This document shows positions 1-5,910 of a stretch of 11,919 bases of DNA, one piece after another. Source of the stretch: Halanaerobiaceae bacterium (GTDB taxonomy: Bacteria; Bacillota_F; Halanaerobiia; Halanaerobiales; CSSED10-376); NCBI GenBank assembly GCA_003557445.1, contig PWOK01000281.1:1-11919 (forward strand), given 5' to 3'. The position numbers were made by a program, and so were the translations under genes. The notes under the pieces are model-generated. The model saw nothing but the letters and a program-made list of their open reading frames with translations. It had not been told where the DNA came from and did no database searches. How positions within the stretch are numbered: the stretch's first letter is position 1; each line of letters starts with the position of its first letter.

Positions 1-1
1 A

Positions 2-703
2 TTTAATAATAAAAATGATCTATATCTAAAAAATAAAAATAATATCAGGATAATAAAAAATATATTAATAAATAACAGTTCCTCCATTGCAATATCTCTT
101 TCAGTTCTTTTTAAAGATCTCTTTGAAAATACTATATTTACAATGAAAATAAAGGATTTATTCGGGAAAATTAATAAAAATGAGCTGGAATATACAGTTA
201 ATAAAACCTTTAAAATTCTTATAAATAATATACAGTTTTCAAATAATATTAATACTTTTATAAAAAGTTTTATAAAAATAATTCAACAAAAAAACAATTA
301 TGATCTTCTTAAAAAGGATTTATTTAAAAAGGATTTAGAAAAATTATTTGATAAATTATTAAATAATAAGGAGTTTACAGAAAAACTACAAACCATATTA
401 GAAAAGCATCTGGAAAAAATACTTTTATCAACAAATAATCTGATAGATAAAAGAACAAAAAATTATTTAATTAATATATTAATAACTGCTTCTTTTGATT
501 CACTGGAAAATAATTTTCTTGATATAATGAATTCCATTGATATCAAAAAAGTAACAAAAAATGAAGTTAAAAATATGCAACCTGCTGAGATCGAACGATT
601 ATTTAATTCATTTGCAGATAGATATTTTACAAGATTAAAATTATATGGTTTTATGGGCAGTGGTATAGGTGGTATGGTTGAATTATTGAATATAATTCTC
701 TAA
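2..703 (+). CDS. DUF445 (UPF0754/YheB-like) membrane protein, C-terminal part, 5' end outside window
   Basis: The reading frame that ends with TAA at 701-703 is open leftwards without a stop to base 2, so this is the 3' end of a longer gene. The ATG at 143 has no ribosome binding site and lies inside the frame, so it is unlikely to be the start. About 233 residues are visible. The middle is Lys/Asn/Ile-rich and probably helical. The last 60 residues fit the C-terminal signature of the DUF445 family: an acidic/hydrophobic helix, then a 'V-x-x-M-x-P-x-x-I-E-x-L' segment, then a short Gly-rich membrane helix (YGFMGSGIGGMVELL). Proteins of this family are usually around 400 residues with N-terminal and C-terminal membrane helices, and their function is not established. 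The family assignment is by eye and fairly confident; no function is proposed. Confidence 0.72.
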   Translation, partial: FNNKNDLYLKNKNNIRIIKNILINNSSSIAISLSVLFKDLFENTIFTMKIKDLFGKINKNELEYTVNKTFKILINNIQFSNNINTFIKSFIKIIQQKNNYDLLKKDLFKKDLEKLFDKLLNNKEFTEKLQTILEKHLEKILLSTNNLIDKRTKNYLINILITASFDSLENNFLDIMNSIDIKKVTKNEVKNMQPAEIERLFNSFADRYFTRLKLYGFMGSGIGGMVELLNIIL

Positions 704-711
704 AATCTATT

Positions 712-740
712 TTGTATTACTTCTTAAAGTATGATATTAT
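712..740 (+). promoter_or_regulatory. Possible sigma-A promoter for the nitroreductase gene
   Basis: A TTGTAT (712-717) is followed after 17 bases by TATTAT (735-740), which puts a transcript start roughly 50 bases before the ATG at 796. It overlaps an inverted repeat (TTTGTATT at 711-718 and AATACAAA at 743-750) that lacks a following T-run, so it is not an obvious terminator. In such AT-rich DNA a match of this quality can arise by chance. Confidence 0.35.
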
Positions 741-795
741 AAAATACAAACATAATTATTTAGATAATACCTAACAAAAGGGGGCTTGTATTCAA

Positions 796-1308
796 ATGGA
801 GACAATTTTAAACAGGAGAAGTATACGTAAATATCTTGATAAAAAGGTTTCTCAAAAAGATATTAAAGATATTTTAAAAGCTGGCATGAGTGCTCCATCT
901 GCAGGTAATCAGCAACCATGGCATTTTATTGTTATTGATGATCGAGATATTTTAAAAAAAATATCCAATATTCATCCACATGCAGATATGGTAAAAAATG
1001 CTCCAGTATCCATTTTAACATGTGGAAACACCGAAGATAAAAAACATGAAGGATTTTGGGTACAGGATTGTTCTGCTGCCACAGAAAATATGTTAATTGC
1101 TATCCAGGATAAAGGTTTGGGAGGAGTATGGATTGGAATTTACCCCAGAAAAGAGAGAGTACATAATTTTAAAAAGATGTTTAAAATTCCAGATAAAATT
1201 ATTCCTTTTTCATTAATTGCTCTGGGATATCCTGCAGAAGAAAAACCTCCTGCAGATCGTTATCATAAATCAAAAATCTTCAAAAATAAATGGGGTGAAT
1301 TATTGTGA
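796..1308 (+). CDS. Nitroreductase family protein (FMN-dependent oxidoreductase)
   Basis: A 170-residue single-domain flavoprotein of the nitroreductase superfamily, which reduces nitro compounds, quinones or flavins with NAD(P)H; the substrate cannot be read from the sequence. The FMN-binding landmarks are present in order: RRSIRKY at residues 7-13, APSAGNQQPWHF at 33-44, the helix WVQDCSAATENMLIA at 88-102, GLGGVWIG at 107-114 and ALGYP at 142-146, ending with a basic DRYHK segment. It is at the short end of the family, resembling clostridial-type small nitroreductases. A strong AAAGGGGG ribosome site lies just upstream of the ATG. The last four bases (GTGA) are shared with the next gene, also predicted to bind flavin, so the two are probably co-transcribed and translationally coupled. 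The family is secure; the substrate is unknown. Confidence 0.9.
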   Translation: METILNRRSIRKYLDKKVSQKDIKDILKAGMSAPSAGNQQPWHFIVIDDRDILKKISNIHPHADMVKNAPVSILTCGNTEDKKHEGFWVQDCSAATENMLIAIQDKGLGGVWIGIYPRKERVHNFKKMFKIPDKIIPFSLIALGYPAEEKPPADRYHKSKIFKNKWGELL

Positions 1309-1817
1309 AAGAAGTTGCTTTTAATGAATATTTAAAAGAAGCATATGATTCTTTTTTGCCAAATGGAACTTTTTTGACAGTTAAAGGCAAAAATGAGCTT
1401 AATACAATGACTATTGGCTGGGGCTCTATTGGTATTATCTGGCGTAAACCTATTTTTACAGTTTTAGTTAGAAAATCACGTTATACTCATAAGTTAATTG
1501 AAAATACTGATCAATTTACAGTTAGTTTTGCTTTTAATGACAACATGAAACGTGAATTAAAAATATGTGGTACTAAATCAGGAAGAGATATTGACAAATT
1601 TAAAGAATGTAATTTAAAAACTATTCCCGGGAAAAAAGTTAAAACCCCGGTAATAGCTAATTGTGACCTTCATTACGAATGTGAAATAAAATATAAACAG
1701 GATATGAATCCCGATAATTTAAATGAAGATATTAAAAAAACATATTATAACAATTTAAATAATGATTATCATACTTTATATTATGGGGAAATTGTATCCT
1801 GTTATCTTGAAGATTAA
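1305..1817 (+). CDS. Flavin reductase-like domain protein (FMN-binding)
   Basis: A 170-residue protein resembling the flavin reductase-like (split-barrel, FMN-binding) family. The diagnostic stretch near residues 34-48, NTMTIGWGSIGIIWRKP, is followed by a short beta-strand region and a SRYTHKLIENTDQFTVSF segment, which is the usual 'R-x-T-x-x-x-I-x-x-x-x-x-F-x-V-N' pattern. An ICGTKSGRD-KF motif comes further on. Such proteins bind FMN and either pass reducing power to a partner or act as small oxidoreductases. Translation starts at GTG, overlapping the TGA of the nitroreductase gene (GTGA), and a GGGGTGA ribosome site lies inside the end of that gene. This arrangement suggests both flavoproteins are made together. 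The specific reaction is unknown. Confidence 0.82.
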   Translation: MKEVAFNEYLKEAYDSFLPNGTFLTVKGKNELNTMTIGWGSIGIIWRKPIFTVLVRKSRYTHKLIENTDQFTVSFAFNDNMKRELKICGTKSGRDIDKFKECNLKTIPGKKVKTPVIANCDLHYECEIKYKQDMNPDNLNEDIKKTYYNNLNNDYHTLYYGEIVSCYLED

Positions 1818-1874
1818 TTAATATAACATTATATTTTACAAAAATCAAATTAATAAATACAGGAGGTAATTATC

Positions 1875-3068
1875 TTGTCAGAGTTTTTATCAGGTGGCTT
1901 TTTTGGTAATTTTGGTGGTCGTTTTGTTCCTGAACCCTTAGAACCAGTTTTAGATGAATTAAAAACAGCATTTAATAATTATAAAGATGATCCTGATTTT
2001 TTAGAAAAACTGAAATACTATTTTAAAGATTATATTGGCAGACCAAACCCTTTATATTATGCAGAAAAATTAAGCAGGGAATATGGTGCAAGAATATATT
2101 TGAAAAGAGAGGATTTGAACCATACAGGAGCCCATAAGATTAATAACTGTCTGGGACAGGCTTTACTGGCCAAAAAAATGGGTAAAAAGCGAGTTATAGC
2201 TGAAACAGGTGCCGGACAGCATGGTGTTGCAACTGCAACTGCCTGTGCTTTAATGGACTTAGAATGTATTATATATATGGGAGAAATAGATACTAAAAGA
2301 CAGGAATTAAATGTTTTTAGAATGAAATTACTGGGGGCTAAAGTCGTTGCTGTTACAGGGGGTAATAGGACACTAAAAGATGCTGTTGATCAAGCTTTAA
2401 AGGATTTAATAGAAAACTATGAAGACACCTTTTATATGCTTGGTTCTGCTGTAGGTCCTGATCCTTATCCAACAATAGTAAGAAATTTTCAATCAGTAAT
2501 CGGAAAAGAAGCCAGAAAACAAATACTCAAAAAGGAAAATAGACTTCCTGATTATTTGATTGCCTGTGTGGGGGGAGGAAGTAATGCAATAGGATTATTT
2601 TATCCTTTTATAGATGATGAAAATGTAAAGATGATTGGAGTTGAACCAGGTGGTAAAAGTGAAAATTTAGGAGATAATGCTGCTCCTTTAAATTATGGAT
2701 CACCAGGAGTACTTCATGGTTTTAAATCATATCTACTAAAAGATAAAGATGGTGAAGTTTCCAATACTCATTCAATTGCAGCAGGACTTGATTATCCTGG
2801 TGTAGGACCTGAACACAGTCATTTGAAAGAATCAGGCAGAGCGAGTTATACAACTATTTCTGACAAAAAAGCCCTGGATGCTTTTAATATCATCTCCAGA
2901 AAGGAAGGAATTATTCCAGCTCTTGAAAGTTCACATGCTATAGCATATGCCTTAGAAATAGCTCCTGAATTAAATAAAGATGATATAATTATTATAAATT
3001 TATCAGGCCGGGGAGATAAAGATGTAAAACAGGTTGCAGAAATCATGAATGGTAATTTAAATAAATAA
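1875..3068 (+). CDS. trpB: Tryptophan synthase beta chain (TrpB)
   Basis: A full-length (397-residue) PLP enzyme of the TrpB1 type, which condenses indole with L-serine to give L-tryptophan and normally works as an alpha2-beta2 complex with TrpA. Landmarks are all present: the N-terminal [16 protein letters not shown], the PLP Schiff-base lysine K88 in HTGAHKINN, the catalytic E110 in AETGAGQHG, the GGGSN phosphate cup at 233-237, GVEPGG, the [17 protein letters not shown] loop and the C-terminal NLSGRGDKD. The start is TTG, supported by a perfect AGGAGGT site at 1861-1867, seven bases upstream. No trpA or other trp gene is in the window. It follows the two flavoprotein genes after 57 bases and is closed by a strong terminator. 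Function is confident; TrpA must be encoded elsewhere, or the enzyme may serve indole salvage. Confidence 0.96.
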   Translation: MSEFLSGGFFGNFGGRFVPEPLEPVLDELKTAFNNYKDDPDFLEKLKYYFKDYIGRPNPLYYAEKLSREYGARIYLKREDLNHTGAHKINNCLGQALLAKKMGKKRVIAETGAGQHGVATATACALMDLECIIYMGEIDTKRQELNVFRMKLLGAKVVAVTGGNRTLKDAVDQALKDLIENYEDTFYMLGSAVGPDPYPTIVRNFQSVIGKEARKQILKKENRLPDYLIACVGGGSNAIGLFYPFIDDENVKMIGVEPGGKSENLGDNAAPLNYGSPGVLHGFKSYLLKDKDGEVSNTHSIAAGLDYPGVGPEHSHLKESGRASYTTISDKKALDAFNIISRKEGIIPALESSHAIAYALEIAPELNKDDIIIINLSGRGDKDVKQVAEIMNGNLNK

Positions 3069-3082
3069 GAATGAATAGAGGT

Positions 3083-3123
3083 GCTGTTGGTTTTTTATTA
3101 AATCAACAGCTTTTTCTTTTTTT
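3083..3123 (+). terminator. Intrinsic terminator of trpB
   Basis: Inverted repeat GCTGTTGGTTT (3083-3093) and AAATCAACAGC (3100-3110) with a six-base loop and one G-T pair, followed by TTTTTCTTTTTTT. It begins 14 bases after the trpB stop. The reverse direction lacks a T-run, so it serves the plus strand only. The T-tract overlaps the end of the convergent prenyltransferase gene. Confidence 0.88.
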
Positions 3124-3763
3124 AACCTCCATATGTTAAATCCTGTTTATCATACCATTCAAGAGCCTGATAAAAATGTTCTTTTTTAAAATCAGGCCAG
3201 TATTCTTTAATAACATAAAAATCAGCATATATTGATTGAACTGGTAAAAAACCACTTAATCTTCTTCTATTACCCCAGCGTATTATTAAATCAACCCGGG
3301 ATATATCTCTGGAATTTATAAAATTTAATATTTTATTATTTTTAATATTATTTTTGCTTAATTTTTTTAAATCCCACTTCCAGCCATAATTAACAAGAAA
3401 ATTAATTTTAATATCTCCAGATCCAAATCTGGTCCTTTTGGTATATTTAATTAATTCCTCTGGAAATTTAGGACTGTTTTTGTTTCCAACAACCAGAAGA
3501 GAGGCATCTTCTCGAGAAAGCATTTTAACAGCTTTAATACAGGCCCTGGTAAAAGCATCTGTTTGTTTATTGGGTCTTTTAGTATTATCCATGGTAAAAC
3601 CATAATAAGTTATTTCTTTTATTCCTTCTTTTTTACAGAGTTTATATAAATCCAGACCTGGTTTTAAACCATACTGATATCCCTGATCTTTACTGAGGCC
3701 ATTGACCTGAGCCCAACGACGATTTCCATCAGGAATAATACCAATATGATTCGGAATTCTCAT
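3122..3763 (-). CDS. Divergent undecaprenyl diphosphate synthase family (cis-prenyltransferase) protein
   Basis: A 213-residue member of the UppS/cis-prenyltransferase fold; classical UppS proteins have about 250 residues and make the C55 lipid carrier for cell-wall synthesis. Conserved here: the catalytic Asp D12 in IIPDGNRRWA (usual form MDGNGRWA), the D-N-x-K-R-P segment at 59-64 (usual ENWKRP), NYGWKWD, and R162, R168, S170 and Q176 of the C-terminal motif before WPDF. Unusual: the motif that normally reads IRTGGExRxSNFLxWQ is IRWGNRRRLSGFLPVQ, so the Glu equivalent to E. coli E198 is Arg. The His equivalent to H43 is Tyr29, and the Mg-binding E213 equivalent is Asp181. The gene starts at ATG behind an AAAGGGGG site. 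It may be a specialised paralog making another chain length or acting on another acceptor. The family is confident; canonical UppS activity is doubtful. Confidence 0.8.
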   Translation of the reverse strand: MRIPNHIGIIPDGNRRWAQVNGLSKDQGYQYGLKPGLDLYKLCKKEGIKEITYYGFTMDNTKRPNKQTDAFTRACIKAVKMLSREDASLLVVGNKNSPKFPEELIKYTKRTRFGSGDIKINFLVNYGWKWDLKKLSKNNIKNNKILNFINSRDISRVDLIIRWGNRRRLSGFLPVQSIYADFYVIKEYWPDFKKEHFYQALEWYDKQDLTYGG

Positions 3764-3860
3764 ATTTAATAACCCCCTTTGATTTATTATCCTTAATATT
3801 TATTATTACCTTTTTCTGGGGTTTTAAACAGGTAATTAAACGAATAGAAGAATATCGTAT

Positions 3861-3892
3861 ATTATGACATATCTACTTATTTATTGTCATAA
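3861..3892 (-). promoter_or_regulatory. Probable promoter of the UppS-like gene, framed by an inverted repeat
   Basis: Read on the minus strand, ATGACA (3890-3885) is followed after 18 bases by CATAAT (3866-3861), each matching five of six sigma-A consensus bases, giving a leader of about 100 bases before the ATG at 3763. An exact 8-base inverted repeat (TTATGACA at 3862-3869 and TGTCATAA at 3885-3892) puts one arm on each promoter element, as an operator could. No binding protein can be named. Confidence 0.5.
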
Positions 3893-3909
3893 AAGATAGA
3901 AAATCTTAT

Positions 3910-3950
3910 TTATTCACAGGTTATTAACAAAATGGAAAAAGTTTTCCACA
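3910..3950 (+). promoter_or_regulatory. Pair of DnaA-box-like 9-mers
   Basis: TTATTCACA (3910-3918) fits the TTATNCACA DnaA-box consensus and TTTTCCACA (3942-3950) differs from TTATCCACA at one base. They are in the same orientation, 23 bases apart, in an AT-rich intergenic region. One such match per strand is expected by chance in DNA of this composition over 12 kb, so only the close pairing is suggestive. No origin-linked gene (dnaA, dnaN) is nearby. Confidence 0.3.
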
Positions 3951-3958
3951 TTTTTTTA

Positions 3959-3982
3959 TTCGTAAAATGTATATTTTGCGAA
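3959..3982. repeat. Short inverted repeat, possible operator
   Basis: TTCGTAAAAT (3959-3968) and ATTTTGCGAA (3973-3982) are reverse complements except at one base (a G-T pair if transcribed), with a four-base centre. No T-run follows on the plus strand, so a protein-binding site is as likely as a hairpin. Confidence 0.35.
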
Positions 3983-4009
3983 ACTTTTCAATTTTTACTT
4001 AAAAATCTG

Positions 4010-4053
4010 TTAAAAAACAAAAATCTCTGACTATGAATTCATAATCAGAGATT
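4010..4053 (-). terminator. Intrinsic terminator of the LysM (YneA-like) gene
   Basis: On the minus strand, arms AATCTCTGA (4022-4030 in plus sense) and TCAGAGATT (4045-4053) enclose an inner palindrome, TATGAATTCATA. The hairpin is followed on the minus strand by TTTTTGTTTTTT. It lies about 30 bases after the stop codon of the LysM gene. Confidence 0.85.
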
Positions 4054-4082
4054 AATCTATTTACTTTATTTATTGTTTTTAA

Positions 4083-4400
4083 TTAATACTCTGGAATTTT
4101 TAGTTTCTGACCGGGTTGTAATATAACATCATCCAGATCATTTAACTGTCTAATATTATATATATATTTGCGAATATTTTGTTCCCTGGTTATCTTATCC
4201 TGTGCAATACACCATAAAGTCTGTCCTGATTCAACTGTTATAGTCTGATATTCAACAGGATTATTACCTGTACCTGTAAAAACTATTAAGATCATAATAA
4301 AGAATATTATTGATAGAATCAATATTATTTTTTTAGTAAAATTAAATATTTTATTTTCTTTTTTGTTTTTATATTGATTCTTAGTATTAAGCTGGTACAT
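4083..4400 (-). CDS. yneA: LysM-domain membrane-anchored protein, YneA-like SOS cell division suppressor
   Basis: A protein of 105 residues when started at the ATG at 4400. That start is chosen because GAGGGGG lies nine bases upstream; an in-frame ATG at 4424 adds eight residues but has no ribosome site. Layout: a basic, Asn/Lys-rich N-terminus, one hydrophobic membrane segment at about residues 25-42 (IILILSIIFFIMILIVF), then a LysM peptidoglycan-binding domain from about residue 51 to the end (VESGQTLWCIAQ, LQPGQKLKIPEY). In Bacillus, YneA has the same size and architecture, sits divergent from lexA, is LexA-repressed and delays division after DNA damage. Here the gene is likewise divergent from lexA, with a consensus promoter carrying LexA-box-like sequences. 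The role is inferred from architecture plus context. It could otherwise be an unrelated LysM protein, but the SOS arrangement makes that less likely. Confidence 0.82.
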   Translation of the reverse strand: MYQLNTKNQYKNKKENKIFNFTKKIILILSIIFFIMILIVFTGTGNNPVEYQTITVESGQTLWCIAQDKITREQNIRKYIYNIRQLNDLDDVILQPGQKLKIPEY

Positions 4401-4409
4401 AATGCTATA

Positions 4410-4416
4410 CCCCCTC
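4410..4416 (-). promoter_or_regulatory. Ribosome binding site deciding the YneA-like start
   Basis: GAGGGGG on the minus strand, nine bases before the ATG at 4400. It lies downstream of the alternative ATG at 4424, which therefore cannot use it. Confidence 0.75.
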
Positions 4417-4448
4417 ATCTTCAATCATTAACAAAACAATTGTTCTTG

Positions 4449-4462
4449 AGAACTTATGTTTG
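4449..4462. promoter_or_regulatory. LexA (SOS) box 1
   Basis: AGAACTTATGTTTG fits the Gram-positive LexA-box pattern CGAAC-N4-GTTYG except for the first base. It lies just downstream of the -10 element of the YneA-like promoter, over the probable transcript start. Confidence 0.72.
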
Positions 4463-4471
4463 TTTAATAAT

Positions 4472-4500
4472 ATTATAACAGTACATATGTTTTTTGTCAA
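4472..4500 (-). promoter_or_regulatory. Perfect consensus promoter of the YneA-like gene
   Basis: On the minus strand, TTGACA (4500-4495) and TATAAT (4477-4472) are separated by exactly 17 bases, an unaltered sigma-A consensus. A LexA-box-like sequence fills the spacer (4480-4493) and another covers the expected transcript start (4449-4462), as expected of a strong promoter held off until SOS induction. Confidence 0.88.
4480..4493. promoter_or_regulatory. LexA (SOS) box 2
   Basis: AGTACATATGTTTT resembles the optimal box CGAACATATGTTCG, sharing the central ACATATGTT and differing mainly at the ends. It occupies the spacer of the YneA-like promoter, so a bound repressor would block polymerase. 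Confidence 0.6.
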
Positions 4501-4519
4501 GGGAATTTTTAATTATTTT

Positions 4520-4533
4520 TGAACTCCTGTTTG
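4520..4533. promoter_or_regulatory. LexA (SOS) box 3, at the lexA promoter
   Basis: TGAACTCCTGTTTG fits GAAC-N4-GTTYG exactly in its half-sites. It overlaps the start of the -35 element of the lexA promoter, consistent with autoregulation of lexA. Confidence 0.75.
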
Positions 4534-4559
4534 CAAAGAATTTATATTTGTGTTATACT
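4531..4559 (+). promoter_or_regulatory. Probable lexA promoter
   Basis: TTGCAA (4531-4536), a 17-base spacer and TATACT (4554-4559) give a transcript start near 4566, about 50 bases before the ATG at 4616. The upstream edge overlaps LexA box 3. Confidence 0.65.
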
Positions 4560-4568
4560 AAATTTAAA

Positions 4569-4586
4569 TAAACATAAGTATGTTTA
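4569..4586. repeat. 18-base palindrome in the lexA leader
   Basis: TAAACATA (4569-4576) and TATGTTTA (4579-4586) flank a two-base centre, AG. It contains an AAAC-ATAA-GTAT core resembling a weak LexA box, but its symmetry axis does not coincide with that of a standard 14-base box. It lies at or just after the predicted lexA transcript start, so it could be an extra repressor site. Confidence 0.45.
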
Positions 4587-4598
4587 AAAATTTATTTA

Positions 4599-4606
4599 AG
4601 GGAGGA
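4599..4606 (+). promoter_or_regulatory. Ribosome binding site deciding the lexA start
   Basis: AGGGAGGA nine bases before the ATG at 4616. An in-frame ATG at 4580, inside the leader palindrome, has no such site, so translation most likely begins at 4616. Confidence 0.85.
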
Positions 4607-4615
4607 TTTACTTAT

Positions 4616-5242
4616 ATGGAACCTTTAACTGAAAGACAGCTGGGTATATTAAATTATATTATAAAGCAAATTAAACTTAAGGGGTATCCCCCTTCTGTTC
4701 GAGAAATCGGGAAGGCTGTAGGTTTGAAATCCCCTGCTTCTGTACACAATCACTTAAAAACACTGGAAAAATTAAATTATATCAGGAGAGATCCTTCTAA
4801 ACCAAGAGCTATTGAAGTTTTATACAAACCAGATAATGATCAAAGTGAAAAGTATAATAAAGAAATTTTGCATATTCCGGTGGTAGGAAAAGTTACAGCT
4901 GGCCAACCAATTCTTGCAGAAGAAAATATAGAAGATTATTTTACCTTACCTGTAGATTATATTAATTCCAGAGGAAATGAATTATTTATGTTAAAAATTG
5001 ATGGTGAAAGTATGATTGAAGCGGGAATACATGATAATGATCTGGTTATTGCCAGAAAGCAAAATCATGCAGCTAATGGTGATATTATAATTGCATTAAT
5101 TGAAGATGAAACAACTGTTAAAACATTTTATAAAGAAAAGGACCATATTAGACTTCAACCGGAAAATGAATTAATGGAGCCAATAATTGTCCCTGATGTA
5201 ACAGTACTCGGTAAGGTTGTTGGACTTTACAGAAATTTATAA
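4616..5242 (+). CDS. lexA: LexA, SOS regulon repressor (self-cleaving)
   Basis: A 208-residue repressor that binds SOS boxes and cleaves itself when stimulated by RecA filaments on damaged DNA. The N-terminal winged helix-turn-helix spans about residues 1-70, with the recognition region [20 protein letters not shown] at 24-43 and [11 protein letters not shown] in the wing. The C-terminal S24 peptidase-like domain has the Ala-Gly cleavage bond A95-G96 in KVTAGQPI, the nucleophile S132 in DGESM and the general base K169 in TVKTF. All key residues are intact and the length is normal. The start follows the ribosome site at 4599. It is divergent from the YneA-like gene, and LexA-box-like sites lie between them. 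It is convergent with the glycosylase gene, only four bases separating the stops. Confidence 0.97.
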   Translation: MEPLTERQLGILNYIIKQIKLKGYPPSVREIGKAVGLKSPASVHNHLKTLEKLNYIRRDPSKPRAIEVLYKPDNDQSEKYNKEILHIPVVGKVTAGQPILAEENIEDYFTLPVDYINSRGNELFMLKIDGESMIEAGIHDNDLVIARKQNHAANGDIIIALIEDETTVKTFYKEKDHIRLQPENELMEPIIVPDVTVLGKVVGLYRNL

Positions 5243-5246
5243 TATT

Positions 5247-5873
5247 TTATTTATTTTTTTGTTTTAACTCCTCTATTCTATTTAAAGCTTTTTTTATTAA
5301 TTTAAAATCACGCCAAAAATGTTTTTTCATATTTTTGTTTCTTAAAAGATATGCAGGGTGAAATGTTGGTAAAAAGAAAAAATCTCCTTTTTGATACCAT
5401 TTACCTCTTGCTTCTGTAATTGAAGCATTATTATCAATTAACTGATTTAAAGCTGTTGAGCCAAGAGGAACAATTACTTTGGGCTTAATTATTTTAAACT
5501 CTGCCTTTAAAATTGGTGAACAAACTTTTGCTTCTTCAATTGTTGGTTTCCTGTTCTTCGGAGGCCGACATTTTACAATATTTGTGATATAGAGGTTTTT
5601 TCTTTCAATACCAGCAGCCTGTATAACTTTATCAAGTAATTTTCCAGCCCGACCAACAAAAGGTCTTCCCTTTTCATCTTCTACTGCACCAGGTGCTTCT
5701 CCAATTAACATAATTTTATTATCCAAAGAGCCCTCACCAATTACAACCTGTTTACAGGTCTCACACAAATGACATCTTTCACATTTTACAGCCTCTTTTT
5801 TTAATATTTCATAATTTTCAGCAGGATATTCAATTTTGCTTTTTAAAAATTGACCTTGCTGATTAATTAGCAA
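5247..5873 (-). CDS. Uracil-DNA glycosylase, family 4 (Fe-S type)
   Basis: A DNA repair enzyme that removes uracil arising from cytosine deamination. The family 4 features are present (numbering from the TTG start, 208 residues): likely [4Fe-4S] ligands C31 and C34 at the N-terminus and C102 and C118 further on, the active-site motif GEAPGAVED at 58-66, VGRAGKLLD at 73-81, ITNIVKCRPP at 96-105 and the C-terminal FHPAYLL. Two extra cysteines (C37, C40) follow the first pair. The TTG at 5873 is preferred because AGGAG lies eight bases upstream of it; a GTG at 5882 abuts that site directly and could not use it. The gene follows trkA closely on the same strand and may be in its operon, although the roles are unrelated. 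Family assignment is strong. Confidence 0.92.
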   Translation of the reverse strand: MLINQQGQFLKSKIEYPAENYEILKKEAVKCERCHLCETCKQVVIGEGSLDNKIMLIGEAPGAVEDEKGRPFVGRAGKLLDKVIQAAGIERKNLYITNIVKCRPPKNRKPTIEEAKVCSPILKAEFKIIKPKVIVPLGSTALNQLIDNNASITEARGKWYQKGDFFFLPTFHPAYLLRNKNMKKHFWRDFKLIKKALNRIEELKQKNK

Positions 5874-5881
5874 TTTTAACA

Positions 5882-5886
5882 CTCCT
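5882..5886 (-). promoter_or_regulatory. Ribosome binding site favouring the TTG start of the glycosylase
   Basis: AGGAG on the minus strand, eight bases before TTG (5873-5871). The alternative GTG (5882-5880) starts inside the site, and no ATG is available nearby. Confidence 0.6.
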
Positions 5887-5910
5887 CATGTGAATAATAT
5901 AATTTTTTTA

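Larger units (their letters stand above)
3764..4082. other. 319-base intergenic region rich in palindromes and DnaA-box-like sites
   Basis: No coding sequence is apparent between the UppS-like gene and the LysM gene. From left to right it holds the leader and promoter of the UppS-like gene, a TTATTCACA (3910-3918) and a TTTTCCACA (3942-3950), both on the plus strand and resembling DnaA boxes. The second is part of the inverted repeat TGGAAAA-AG-TTTTCCA (3933-3948). A further inverted repeat follows (TTCGTAAAAT at 3959-3968 and ATTTTGCGAA at 3973-3982, one mismatch), and then the terminator of the LysM gene. Confidence 0.6.

Noticed and set aside
143..145. ATG at 143 as the start of the first gene
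   Set aside because: No ribosome site precedes it and the frame continues upstream to the window edge with a similar amino acid composition.
711..750. Terminator after the DUF445-like gene
   Set aside because: The inverted repeat TTTGTATT/AATACAAA has a 24-base loop, is AT-rich and has no T-run after it. A promoter is at least as likely.
2846..3046. Open frame on the minus strand inside trpB, and similar frames opposite trkH and the betaine genes
   Set aside because: They lie wholly opposite well-recognised genes, lack ribosome sites and show no family features.
3764..4082. Replication origin
   Set aside because: Only two DnaA-box-like matches are present and no origin-linked genes (dnaA, dnaN, gidA, rpmH) are nearby.
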